Assembly: GCA_022578605.1 (NCBI GenBank)
Contig: MU394068.1
Coordinates: 496,001-560,000, forward strand
Origin: Camillea tinctor
Taxonomy: Eukaryota; Ascomycota; Sordariomycetes; Xylariales; Xylariaceae
Direction: 5' to 3'
Length of the DNA stretch: 64,000 nt
The notes beneath the pieces were generated by a model, which saw only the letters and a program-made list of their open reading frames with translations, had not been told where the DNA came from and did not search any database. The position numbers and the translations under genes were made by a program. The stretch's first letter is position 1. Each line of letters opens with the position of its first letter. This document shows positions 1 through 12,400 of the stretch, in pieces.

Positions 1-1099
1 TGGATCCGGTGACGCGTTTATTCTGAAGGGTGTAAGAAAAGGAGACGGCATCCCCAACCAAGAACCGGGTCGTGATTTTTGCCGCGTTCTGCTTGTACGA
101 CTGAACCCATTCACGGAATTCATAGCGGGCAACGGCTACCAGTCGTTCTTGTGGAGGAAGCCCTATGATTTGGTGGCGCAACGGATTATCCGGTCGAAGA
201 GGTGCATATGCAGGGGCTAGATGGAAGCCTAGTAAAGGGTCGGTGTTGTAGTGAAGTATCGCATCATCCTCCAAGGTCATCATGGTAGGGTTCGGAAACT
301 TCTCTCTCTCTCTTCCTTCTGCACTCATCGTGGTACTCCCGTACTGCCAGTAGTGGTTGTGCAGCTTTGGAAGGTCATTCGTTGCCGCGATATGGGCTGG
401 AGATGCTGCCCGAATGTTAATCCGGGTAAGATCAAGGGGGTTGTCATTTTTATATTCCCTCGACTTGTGAACAATCGCGTCCAAACGATCCCTCAAAGCT
501 TTGATTTCGGATCGTCCTACAGGGTTGGCTTTGTAGGCATCCCACATCTTTCTCACTTCACTCAGAGTTGCTGTATCGCACATCTTGAACTGAGATCCAT
601 ATCTGCTCTGCGCCCAGGTCTCCTTAGTCTCCGATGCATCATACAACTTCTTGGCCTGTGAGCAAAGAAGCTGCTGGGATTGCTCATCTAGATGGAGATG
701 ATAGTATATGTTCCATAGTGAATCAATCTCCTTGTCGCCAGTATCGATTATAAGGGACAGCAGCAGGATGTTACGGGCTATAAACGACACAGTGAGCAAG
801 CCAATATCTGGACAAATAAATACAGGTTAGGAGCTTACCGATGACTGCCCTCTGAGAATCACAACAAGTGATATCCATGTGTCGATCTACTCATCATTAG
901 GTCTAGTTCATTCAAAAGTCGATATAAGAAACGTACCATCGACATGGCTGGTAAACAGGATGTTCCGTACATCTCCACATCCAAGGAGGAGTATGTTGGT
1001 CGGGACATGAGGGGGAATTGCCTGGGTCAGTAATACCGCAGGTGTGTTCCCGATGGGGTAGAAGAATGATACTCTCTTCAGGAAGGTAGGAGTAAGCAT
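1..1099 (-). CDS. DUF4470-family protein, 3' end cut by window edge
   Basis: Model: exons 1099-937, 886-839 and 777-1 with GT-AG introns 936-887 (50 nt) and 838-778 (61 nt); the last exon stays open to base 1, so the C-terminus is missing and about 329 residues are visible. The N-terminus carries the hallmark of fungal DUF4470 proteins, FFYPIGNTPAV, then a leucine/glycine stretch (NILLLGCGDVRNILF). Splicing restores DITCCDSQRAVIARNILLL, which is characteristic of the family and confirms both introns. Later segments (DPLLGFHLAPAYAPL and RFLVGDAVSFSYTLQ) also match the usual C-terminal half. The family is often linked to a MYND zinc finger in other proteins; none is visible here. Its biochemical role is unknown. 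The start ATG at 1099 is the first in frame before the conserved block, but a small upstream exon cannot be excluded. Confidence 0.8.
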
Positions 1100-2707
1100 C
1101 TTGATGACAAGTTGGGAGGTTATTCGCTTTGTGACAACATGTGATGTGTGCGGAAGGTTGTATATCAGGAGCTATCAAATCGATTGGAAATGATGCCTGG
1201 AGACGTGGAGGGAATGGCAGCATTTAAAATCCCAAGCCAGACACAGACAGCATACCCATAGATGGACATATAGTCAACGACTCGTACACCAAATGAACTC
1301 AGATATTCAAGCCATCGATCTAGTGGCAGGCAATGTGAGGTTGGCTGTTGAGCCCCTTTCTGCAGGTATCCATCTAACCAATTATCAAACTATCAGACAT
1401 ACCATCTCTTGTGACTTGATTCGACAAGTCATTGAATATCTTTTGATCCTAGTCCTCGGCACCATACAGTAAACTTTCCTTTTTTTCGTTACGATGGAGT
1501 GCTAGAATCGATCATGCATAGTATCGATATATGGCATGCCCCTCTAATCCGAGGAAGCATAACCGGGGGCCTCCCACAGAGGCAGAAATGGACAAATCGA
1601 TTTATCACATTAATTGACAGACAAACTTCCCTCAGTTCTACCTTCAACTCCCAGTAATAGAAAAACTTGAAAACTCCATTCGTTTTCCTAGGAGGTTAGG
1701 TGATATCACCATTCCTTCCACGATCACGCCAACCATGACGGACGCAACCAACCGCTATTATGTGTCTACCCCCGTCCCATTCATGACTCAACGACGTGTG
1801 AAGCATATCGGAACGGCTTTTCTAGCTGTAGGGTTTCATTGAAATGGCCGGCGACCGGACAGCGACCTACGCAAACGGTCGGTCGAGGCATGGATAGCCA
1901 ATGATCAACGCTTCAGACTAGATCTACCCATTCATGGAAAATGGCTTGCTCGGATGTATGCATCAAGCCCACCTCTTCTCTTTTCGGTATGTTGTTAATC
2001 GGAAACTCGTCCGGCGATGAACCTGGGTGGTTTCCTGCGAGATTATACCTATAGTAAGCAGGTGACTAGGATATGGCATCGTCGTAAAAGTCGTTTCCCT
2101 ATGCGATGCTCTCGAATTTCTCCCGGCTAGAGTCGGCATCAACATAATGGCCCCTTGGAGTTTGACCTTGCTTGAGGCAAACGCATAACGGCCGCGCATG
2201 AGCATCAACGGCTGGGTACATACAGATAGATCCCTCGGGGAGGCCGAGCACCTGTCCAGTATGTGAAAGAGTCTGCAGATTTTGAGTTGACTTGAGGGTG
2301 GACCGGTCTGTAAATATTGATCATGGATACCTGTACAACGGCTACTCACAGCTACTTAGTGGGGGGAGGAGCAATATATGAATTCATCGTGAGCACAAAA
2401 TAGCTATGAGAATAGATGAGTAAGATCTGTGTCCGGTCAGATTGGAGATCTTTCCTCGCCCCCAAAGGGGTTTGGCAGTGAAGATAAGGCCTCATATGAC
2501 CTGTAAGACTAGGCAATTGAAAAGCCTCAGATCTCAAGGTCAGACTTTTCCCATCGTTCCCGTGCGATGAATAGCATACACGGTGGGACTGATGCATATT
2601 TACGTCCGTTTCATTTACTGGCGCAAAACATCTCCTATCGAGCGCGTTCTTACGATGGCTTCCTTCACCATAACTTCAGGAAGAGAGAAGCAAAAAGTTA
2701 AATCGTT
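1100..2707. other. Intergenic, no supported gene
   Basis: The left part is the promoter side of the leftward DUF4470 gene. Short open frames occur here (for example 1963-2349 on the minus strand) but show no family motif, no coherent splice pattern and no biased composition. I see nothing else. Confidence 0.5.
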
Positions 2708-2795
2708 GGACGTTCTGGGAATTGAACCCAGGACCCTTTGTAGGCATTCGAAAAGTCAATGCAAAACAAATATCATACCCCTAGACCAAACGCCC
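2708..2795 (-). tRNA. Intron-containing tRNA; Pro-like body, apparent TGC (Ala) anticodon
   Basis: Read on the minus strand, a full cloverleaf can be drawn. The 7-bp acceptor stem is GGGCGTT with AACGTCC, including a G3:U70 wobble. The D-arm starts GTCTAGGGGTATGAT. The 5-bp anticodon stem is TTTGT with ACAAA, the variable loop is 5 nt, and the T-arm CTGGG-TTCAATT-CCCAG contains a good B box. The mature length is 71 nt before CCA addition. Seventeen extra nucleotides sit at the canonical 37/38 position and form part of a short hairpin with the anticodon, as expected of a nuclear tRNA intron. Loop positions 32-37 read TTTGCA, giving anticodon TGC. The D-arm and T-arm resemble fungal tRNA-Pro(UGG), which also commonly has an intron, whereas G3:U70 and TGC indicate alanine. 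Identity is therefore uncertain, and a decayed tRNA-Pro is possible. Confidence 0.75.
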
Positions 2796-3309
2796 GATTG
2801 ATGATGAGAGAAGTATTATTTTGACACAAGAAGACAAGCAAACTGCGTGGAGCCTCAAAAGTGTGTGTGGCCCACAGTAGGTCTAACCGTATGTAAGCCC
2901 AGGGTAGTAAAGAATCCAATCGGTCCCGTTCCCTCTTGTAAGCTAGACCATCCGTAGTGCTGGCCCACGATGAAATTAGCACATGTCCGGTTCAAGGTCT
3001 AGATTGCAGCCATGCTCCTTCTTTTACCATTATTCATGGCTTGGCAGCTAGGAGTTCAAAATCGCCTCTCCCTTATTTCACACAGGATGGCTAGGATAAC
3101 AGCACCGCGCCGCAGACTAGCCAGAGATCCAGGTCCTCTCGACTGCCTAAATAAACCATGCGATATCTCCAACTGCAGGAAGTTATTGGCAAAGCAGGCA
3201 GCGATGCCTCAGATCCTGAGAAGCCAGTTGTCATATTATGAGATAGGCATTCAACATATATTAATAAAGGAGGCTTTCGATCTGTGCCTATCCTAGATAC
3301 CTACATGCA
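2796..3309. other. Intergenic between tRNA and HET gene
   Basis: This holds the upstream region of the tRNA and the putative promoter and leader of the HET gene. A 94-codon open frame (3012-3296) has no recognisable motif and is not called. Confidence 0.45.
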
Positions 3310-5611
3310 ATGCTACTTCGTTCGTCTAACCTGAGACGGCTCCAACGCATCAGCAGACAAACATTTATCTGGAAAGACCAAACTAGATCTTTCAACATGG
3401 CCAGTATCAATCCATTTTCACAGATAATAGGTCAGAATAGGTCGTCTACAGTCGCGCAGCTAGCCGTATTGCAACCTGCTAGTGAGCGTGATGACCCTAT
3501 CAAGATTGCCCTCACAGAAGCGAACCTAGTAGAGACGTCGTATGAATGCATCTCATATGATCATGCGGGAGATGCAGATACCGTCACTGTTTCCGTTGAC
3601 GACAAGGATCAGGATGTGCCAAAGGCGCTCGAAAGTGCCCTGCGCACCTTTCGCCGCAAGGAGAAGCCGCGGACGTTGTGGGCAGATCTGCTCGTCGGAC
3701 GCACTGCAGAGGAGCGCAGCGCGCAGTCAACTGTCACCCGCCAGATATTGGAGAACGCGGAGAAGACTTTATGCTGGATAGGCCCTGGACAGGAGTCGAC
3801 GACGAAGGCGTTCGAGACGATCCACGAAATGGCCAATCGCTGGATGCAGGCCTGCCTGCATGCCGGCATGCCGGCAGACACTAGCTTCAGCCGGGTTACT
3901 ATGCAGCAGTTAGGTATCATCAGGTCTAGGTTGTTGGACAACCGTCCCTTTGACGATCTGAATTCGTTTGATTTTGCGCATTGGAATGATATCTACGCCA
4001 TCGTGGGGGCAAAATACTGGAGCTCCGTCCAGTGCATTCCCGAGATCGTCCTCGCCAAGCTTGCCATCATCGTCTGCGGCCGCAGCAACATCCGGTGGCC
4101 AAATTACATCGCAGCCTCCCGCGCCCTAGCATTCTACCAAGCCAAGTTCTTCCAGGTCCCACTCCTGCCAAACGTGAAGAAGGGGTTGGAGAACGCCAAC
4201 TCGATCGAGCTCGCGGAGCGGAGGCGGCGGCTCGGTGAACCCATCGAGCTCTTCCCCATGATCCAGACGGCAAGGGACTGCGGTGCTGAGGACGTGAGAG
4301 AGTATGTGTTCTCGATGGTGCCTATCGCCACGCCTTCTGCGCGCGTAAAGAACCACAACCAGGGACCGCAGCCATTGCCGTCTGTCGATTACACAAAGAC
4401 TGCGCAGCAAGTCTTCACGGAAGCGGCGCGCTACACCATACTTGAACGGCAAGATTTGCTTTTATGGTTTGGAGAGCGTGTGCCGTGCGCTAAGAAACTG
4501 AAGGACCTGCCGAGCTGGGTGCCCGACTTTGGGGCGATGGCGTTGAAGGGCAAGGATTACACCCCGAACAATGGTCTGCGTCTTTGGTGGGAGTCTTGCG
4601 CCCCCATCAAGCCCATTACCGTATCGGACGATGATGTGCTACATGTGCAGGCTCACGCGCTAGATCGGGTAACCCACGTTTCTGCAGTATTCAATATGGG
4701 GAACTGCGGCCGACTCTGTGTTGACGAGTTTCTCAAGCTGCCAGACCCCACCGGTGGCGAGACGATCGAGCAGAGGGACGAGCGGTTCTGGCGCACGCTC
4801 GTTCTCAACACGGGAACTGGCCGCGGAGATACATTAAAAGATACCGTCAAACCCAGCGCCGTCTCAGGTGCCAGCTTCCGCAGTCTAGTTGCCCAGGAGC
4901 GCGTATTGAAGATGCTAGACTGCGCTCCCAGCCAGCTTCGCACCCCTGAGATCCAGACCCGCATAGGCGGCAGCCCGGAAGTCCAAGCCTTGCTTCCCCA
5001 GTGTGGCAAGAGTCAGCCATACGAGGCATTGCTAGGTGAAAATGCCACCGGGCGGCACCGAAGGCGGGAGGTTTGGCATGACGGCTGTAGAGGACATCAT
5101 TAGCGTCGATCCCACCCTGCGTGACAAAAAGGAGATCGAATCAGCCTCCTGCGCCGCATCGCCATCGCAGCAGCAGGAGGCCGCTTCTGGTCAGCCTCGG
5201 GCACCAGATTTCGGCAGCCTGCTTGCGGACCCGATAACCCGCATGATGATGGGTGGTTTCCAGGACTATCTCAGGCAGAGGGACCCAAACATGGCATTGG
5301 CATATGAGAGGTCCCTACGTGGCGAGCTTCCAGGGCAGCAAGAATTACCGGACCACATCAAAGGTGGGGTATCACCAGGTGATGTGGTGGTTGCATTGGT
5401 CGGTGGCTTCTTCCCGTACGTGCTGCGGCCACGGGGACCCGATGCAGGCTCAGAGGCGCAGCTTGCAGAGGCAGACTCGACATATGAATTCGTTGGGGAC
5501 TGCTATCTGCATGGCTCTATGGAGGGTGAGGACTTTCAGATGCGGGGGGCGGGAGGGGAAGTATTCTACAGAGCCGATAGGTCCAAACTCGTTGACATAT
5601 CAATCGTCTAG
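3310..5611 (+). CDS. HET-domain (heterokaryon incompatibility) protein
   Basis: Model: exons 3310-5035 and 5091-5611, 748 residues. The 55-nt intron (donor GTGAAA, acceptor CTGTAG) joins two frames as EALL-EDIISVDP in phase; without it the first frame ends at 5103. The N-terminal third follows the HET fold: an ISYDHAGD block where most members have LSYVWGD, a PKALESALRTFR helix, and NAEKTLCWIG where others have A-x-x-V-x-WLG. The usual D-x-ICINQ signature is replaced by ADLLVGRTAEER, so the domain is divergent. Downstream, YWSSVQCIPEIVLA matches the YWSRVWVVQE segment, and the C-terminus (GDVVVALVGGFFPYVLR, then YEFVGDCYLHG and MEGE) is the standard end of such proteins. HET proteins trigger cell death on non-self recognition. 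An internal start at 3397 would give 719 residues; the first 29 residues are arginine-rich and could alternatively be an organelle-targeting leader. Confidence 0.8.
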
Positions 5612-6496
5612 TCGTTGACGGTCGGCAGAGAAGCGGCCCAGAAGTCTTTCGTTTTTCCTGGTTACGGATGGTTTCCTATTACTTACATACCTAGGCGCAC
5701 AATCCATGTAGGTTGTTATATCCTACCGCTTGTAAGGCCATTAAAGGGTAGAATCGTGACTAGAATGCTTCTATCAAGTTATTGACTCTTAATTATATTT
5801 ATTATGTTGATGCGGGATCTTCTTGAAATATCGCTTCTTCCATTAAACCCCAAGATCCAAATGTAACCCTAATGAAGAGTCTGAGAGGGAGGAAAGGAGT
5901 AAGCCTTAGAAGCTGATAATAATGTGGCTGCCTCTGCGATGTATATTATCATCATTTATCCTGCAGGAAAAAGTGCATATTGTATATGATGAATTAGCTC
6001 TGGTGATTACAGCCTCACGATCACAAAGCCTATCATTTCGAGATCACGACGGTAGTTCTCACAATAATGGCTAATTCTGTAACTTGCTCCTCAGCCGACA
6101 GGATGGATCTGTAGGCAGATTAACTCTAAGCCTATCATCATGATGCCTACCCACATGAGAGCAAGATTTTGTTCAGTTGTATATGTACGCTAATGCTAGG
6201 TTGAACTATCTACACTTCCCTTTGACTGATGTAAAATATCCACTTTTTCAATTCTGCCTTGCATTTATAATAGGATGTTTCTCCTTATTGGCACGAGATG
6301 ATAGCGAGGGAATAAAGATGAAGTGTAGTAGTCCATGAGGCTGGAAGCTTTGATATATCAATCTGCATAGTATGGTAGCGTGATAGCGTGAAGTGTGATC
6401 GCATCCCCATATTCCAATACCCCTATATAGATCTGTATGCTCTCCTAGTTCATGAAATAGGAAATAGGCCAAGCTATGGTCACACTCTAACTCGAC
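5612..6496. other. Intergenic between HET and STAND genes
   Basis: AT-rich spacer between two same-strand genes. It holds the HET gene 3' region and the STAND gene promoter. No coding pattern is visible. Confidence 0.5.
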
Positions 6497-9400
6497 ATGG
6501 CGGACCCGTTATCCATCGCCGCCAGCATTGCTGGTCTGATTATATTCACTGACACTGTATATATTCGTTTGAGGAAGTACATAACCTCTGTGAAGAATGC
6601 AGATGAAGAGATCCAAATCCTTACAACGGAAATAAATTTGTTAGGTGGCGCATTGCATAGCCTGTCGAGACTGGCAGAGAGTTTCGAGGGTGAAGCATTT
6701 GACAGAAGATTTAGAATGCATCATATCGACGCATGTAGCAACACATTAATCTTTATCAACAAGAAGTTGGCCAAGTTCGACCCAAAAGATCCTACCCGGA
6801 GATTCAGATGGCCTTTCTCCTCTAACGATATGAGGGAGTTGCTCAACGAACTCGCACACCACAAACAGTACATTCAACTGGCTTTATCGGCGAATTCTTT
6901 TGAGGTCCTTATCAAGTTATTATCCAAACAAGAAGAAATCGAGACAACTACCACAGAAATACTGGTAAATATCAAGAAGATCCGCGAAATAACAAGTCGC
7001 ATCAACGATCATGATGATCATATATCTACCACAACAGCCTTTCTCAAATGCAACCCACAACCATATTATGAGATAAGCGTGAAGCTACGGCATCCAAGAA
7101 CGGGGCTATGGCTCATGCGACTCCCAGCCTTTCAGACATGGCAGTTAATGCCAGGGCAGAAACTTTGGTTAAGTGGCATTCCTGGGGCAGGGAAGACAGT
7201 CCTAGCTGGGTCCATCATAGAGTCATGCTTGTCAAAGTCTAATACGAAGGTTGCTGTGGCCTTTTTCTTCTGCGACTACAAAGACGAAACCACCCATGAC
7301 CCCATCAATATATTGAGTACAGTAGCGTACCAAATTGCCATTCAAAACGCAGAAGCCTACAAATTTCTAGAACGGTATTACGCCGAACTTAACCCCAAGA
7401 ACCATCTCCAAAGAAGTCCTACAGAATTAGGGCTAGGAAAAGTTATATCGGAAATGATCGACATGTATGATCGATTGTTTTTGATAGTCGATGGATTAGA
7501 CGAGTGTGGAAAACGAACTAATGATGCTCTGCAATGCATTTGTTCAATTTGTGACCAGTGTGATAAAATATCGGTGGCATTGCTCAGTCGCGATGAACTT
7601 AACATTCGTGAGAGACTCGAAGATGAGTTTATAAATGTACCAATCAGTGCACACACAGAGGACATCACAGAATATGTCACAGCCGAAATCGAACAGAGAA
7701 TACGCTACCGAAGGCTGCATATTGAAGACATCAGTCTCAAGGGCGAAATACTTGAGGGATTGGTTGGGGGTGCAGCGGGAATGTGAGTCTTTTGTTATCC
7801 GTTCTATATCCATAGCTTTCATAGCTAACATTTGTGACTTATAGGTTTCGTTGGGTCGCTTGTCAACTCGACCATCTTTGCGATTGTGCTTCCGACAAGG
7901 AGTGCCGCGAAGCATTAACAAAGCTACCTCCAACTCTCAACGAGACATATGTGCGCATATTGAAAAGGGTTCCCCAGAGCAAACGCCGTGTAGTGCAAAT
8001 GACTCTGTTGTTCATTGCATACGCATATCCAAAACTAAATATTCAGCAGCTAGAAGAGGCCATCTCAGTAACCAGCCCGGAAGAGCATTGGAAGAAGGAC
8101 TCTATTATCCACGAACGATCCATTCGGAGATTGTGCAGCAGCCTGATAAGAAAATCTAATTATGGAAATTACTTCGAATTCGCTCATTTCTCGGTCAAAG
8201 AGTTTCTTACCAACGAGGGCGTGCTCGAGGGTGAGCTCAGGTCGTTTTTGATATCAAAGTCGCAATGCAATAAGCTTCTAGCAATGCAGTGCTTAAAATA
8301 CCTTCAACTCGAAAATTTCAATGGATTCTCACCTGAGGCTAAGAAAATCATTGAACGTTTGAAGGAAATAAAACAAGATTATCCCCTTTACGACTACGCC
8401 GCAACAAACTGGATAGTCTGCGCAAGGCCCGAATGGAATGACGAAAGTGTCACTATGCTCGCGAACCGACTCTTCAACATTAGCAAAACCAAAAACTTCA
8501 GTTTGTGGTCTATAATCCTTATTCTACAGATAATTAAGACTAGGTGTGACAGTGACTATGAAAGGGAAAGGGAACATATCATCCAAAAAGTCACCGACAA
8601 AAGCTTTACCCCGTTACATCTTGCTTGTATTCTGTCTTTACAACAAGTTTGTTCCTATCTTCTACAGCAAGGTGCTAATATCAATCAAGATAGTCAAGTT
8701 GGAACTCCTATCCAATGCGCTGTGCGAAGCTTTACTGTCTTAGATAAAGATTCTCAATGGACTTGGGCGAGGCATCGGTTGGAAAGAACAAGAACCAGCC
8801 GTATCTATTCCAGTGACGACAGAACTTCTGTTGCCAGGGTCCTTCGGGATAGTGGCGCCAAATTAACAAGTAGTCGACAAACTGAATCTGGTCCAGTGGA
8901 TTTATTGGAAGATGCAATTAATTTATCCGCACATACCGGGGACCTTTCCATGATTACATTCCTCCTATCAGACAAATCAGTACTTCAAGAGCACCATGTT
9001 GAGATGTTATCGAAAATCCATGCTATGGACAAGGCCGATGATACTATACCGCATTTATTCAGAACCCTGGAGTCCTTAATCGATACGTCACCCTTGCACT
9101 GGCGAGCATGTGAGGTAATGTGGAAAGCTGCAATAGCTGATAGTGTTGAGTTTGCCATGAATCCAAACAATATGGATCCTCGAATATCATATAGTCAGGA
9201 AAATATTCGGTTGGGAATATTCGCTGCACTTGATAATGGTGATCTTGACTCCCTGAAACGACTGTCAAGAGATACACGTATCAACCTAGCCAAGCTTATC
9301 AACGAAGCTCCTTCGACGGAAAAGAACATGAACATTCATCTTCACAATTCTAAAACAATCATAGAGATGGCTGAATACCTTCTAGATGCAGGCTGTAGTC

Positions 9401-12400
9401 CTACAAGACTAGACTCTGATGGGACGCTGAGATTACTTGGGCTCAGCTCTATTCCTGTCTGGGATTCTAAATCACCTAGTGACTTAGTAAAGATTCTAGT
9501 TGAACATGGCATGACCGTCACATTACAAGGTCAAGATGGCAAAAATTTACTGCACCTCAATTCCTGCAGAACAAATGTGATGAGCGCACTCCTTGAGCAT
9601 GACTCAGAGGAAAATATCATACAGGCACTCAGCACGATAGAAAAGAATGGTCATACCCCTTTATCCTGGGCAATCAAAGAATGCCACTCAGAATCAGCTA
9701 CACTGCTGTTTGAAAGGGGCGGTCTTAACCCTGCCACTCTACAAAGTCCGATTCCTATTTCACTCCTTGCTGTGAGAGCCAACCTTGAACACATCTTTCG
9801 AAATCTTGAGGAAACGGGTATGAACGCTGGATTGATGGAAGTTGGGAAACCCACACCATTGCATTTCTTAGGGTATAGGACGTCTCTCAACTTTGCCAGT
9901 TACCTCAAATCCATCTACAAAGATGCCTGCAATACCCCCTTCGAAGGCAGACTTCCACTTGCTGCCTACATAGATGAATCCTGCGAAACCCCAGAACGCT
10001 TTGATGTAAAGATCGCGAAGCTATTATGGACACCGTTACTGATGGATTCTATTAAGGACCAGGCAGGATCCATTTGGGAACATTTCTGCCGAAGGGCTGC
10101 ATGCACGCCAAATACGCTTGATCCAATAGTCCAAGCACTCAGCAAGCTAGGAGCCGCACAAATATTTGAAGAAGTCACTGGGGAAAGTGCTCTTTTACTG
10201 CTATTGGAAGCGGTTTCTGACGAATCTCACGGATCTTGGCCTGCATTTTGCAACACTATATGTGAAATGATTCGCGACACATCTGATTGGTTAAGCATCT
10301 CAATGTCCTCTTCAGTTATCGATTTTTTAAACAAGGCCGTCAAATATCATAGAGTTCAGCTTGTAGCTGTCCTATTGGAAAAGGGCGTAGATGTTCATTG
10401 TTGTTCGGACAGCCTTTCGCCACTGGAACGGATCTGTCAACAGGTATGTAATAATACGGCATCCAAAGAGATCTTTACGTTGCTCTTGAACCATGCAGAC
10501 CCCAAACGGCTGAATGAACTCAATATACGAATTGGTGGCCTCGGACTTATCCATCAGCTTGCGCAATCAAACTCAGCTTGGCACGTTGGTGAATTATTGA
10601 AACGAAAGGCAGATCCAAATCTCCGCACAACTTTCGGCCTGAAGTCTCCAACTCTTATATACTGCATAGACAGAAATCTACCTTCATCATCAATGGCGCT
10701 CTTAGATTCAGGGGCGAACCCGACTTTGATGAATTCGGCCGGTCTCGATGCAGCTCTGGTAGCAGCATTACGAGGGATGACTCCGATACTTGTTGTAATT
10801 CACGATATGGAGGCATCAGAACCATGGAAAGTCAACTGGCAAGCAGCAACCGCTCAAATTCGCATAAAACTCAGGACATTCCGAGGTCTTAACGCATTAC
10901 ATGCTGCCTCTATAGGTGGGCACATGGACTGTATCAAGTTTTACGTAGAGGGCGGATTTCTCACTGATCCAAATGTCGTTTCGGCAGAAATGCATACACC
11001 TCTACATTTTGCTTGTTATCAAGGTCATACTCCCATTGTCAAGTACCTCCTGGGCAAAGGGGCAAACGTAAACGCTCGATCACTAAAGGGAGAACTGCCT
11101 TTGCATTTTGCCGTCATTGGAGGTAACATGGCCTTAGTTAAATTACTTATCGAGAATGGGAGTGAGAACACACCAGATACTGCAGGCTTCTTTCCTGTTT
11201 CCCGGGCTCTCGAATCAAAAAACCAGCCGATGACTGAATACCTTCGAAATTTAGAGTATACGAAAACAGATCTCCCATCGAATGATAAGGGCTTAGTAAG
11301 GTGTCTTGCAGAGGCCATCGAGGTTGGTGACCTCTCGCGATGTAAAGAGTTGCGTTCGTATGGATGCACTCTAGACCTTGGGCTCTTAGGATGTCTTGGC
11401 TGCTCACCATTGATTCTCGCTATCTCCATACGCGAAATATCCATCATCGACTGGCTTTTAATCGAAGGTGCATCGACTCAAAAGTCGCAATGTAAGATAC
11501 ATGGAGGTTTGACGACTATCAACAGCATATTGCGAGATGCGGGTCTAGTTGAGATTGTGCCAAGGTTCCTTCGCAAATACTTGAGTGACGGAGGCAATAT
11601 ACTTCAGGAATCAGTTAGTCCAGTACTTACAGCCGTCAGTCATGGCAATGTTCATGGTCTTCGAGTCCTCCTTGAACATATTCGAGATAATGCACGGCAT
11701 TACGCGTAAGCGATTACATTCAACTCCATACTCAACCCCATACTCAACTAACAGTTACAAATGCCGAATACATTGATCAGTGCCCTGATCAACCAGGATG
11801 AAGTCCATGCTATAGACCTAGCAGTAAATCCGATCTCAAAAGGCGACCATGACTTACCGATTATCAGAGCTATCCAACGAGGCGACAGCAAATTAGTTGA
11901 ATTATTACTCAAAAATGGCGCTGTCACCACACATGCGGTAGGGTGCGACAATCTGTACCCTTTACATTGGGCAGTAAATCATCCGGACGAGAAACTAGCA
12001 ACCAAAATCACAAAGTTATTGGTGCATCACGGAGCTCATGTAGAGTCGCGTGATGTCGATGGCTTCACCCCTTTAATGGTTGCGGTTAGAAGGAGTCGAT
12101 GGGATATTATCAATACTCTCATTCGTTCCGATGCAGACCTTACCGCTATGTCGTTTGACCTTGAAGGAACATTATTGTCTGCACCACCTCAAATATTTGT
12201 AAAGCTCCTCGGACTAGGTGTTAACCTTTATCGTGAGGACAGTCATGGCTATTCAGCAGCACATAAAATTTTGTGCACGGCAGGTTATCAACACGTCCTG
12301 TTGAACGGCGAAATCGAATTTGACAAAATAACACCTCTCGTTTGGATAGGGACTCTTTCATTTTCGTGCATACCGTTTTTTGCATCGTTACTCCTGAAAC

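Noticed and set aside
1963..2349. 128-codon minus-strand frame
   Set aside because: No domain, composition bias or neighbouring exon; chance frame.
5036..5103. Frameshift splitting the HET gene
   Set aside because: A 55-nt GT-AG intron joins the two frames in phase with family-like sequence on both sides, so no frameshift is needed.
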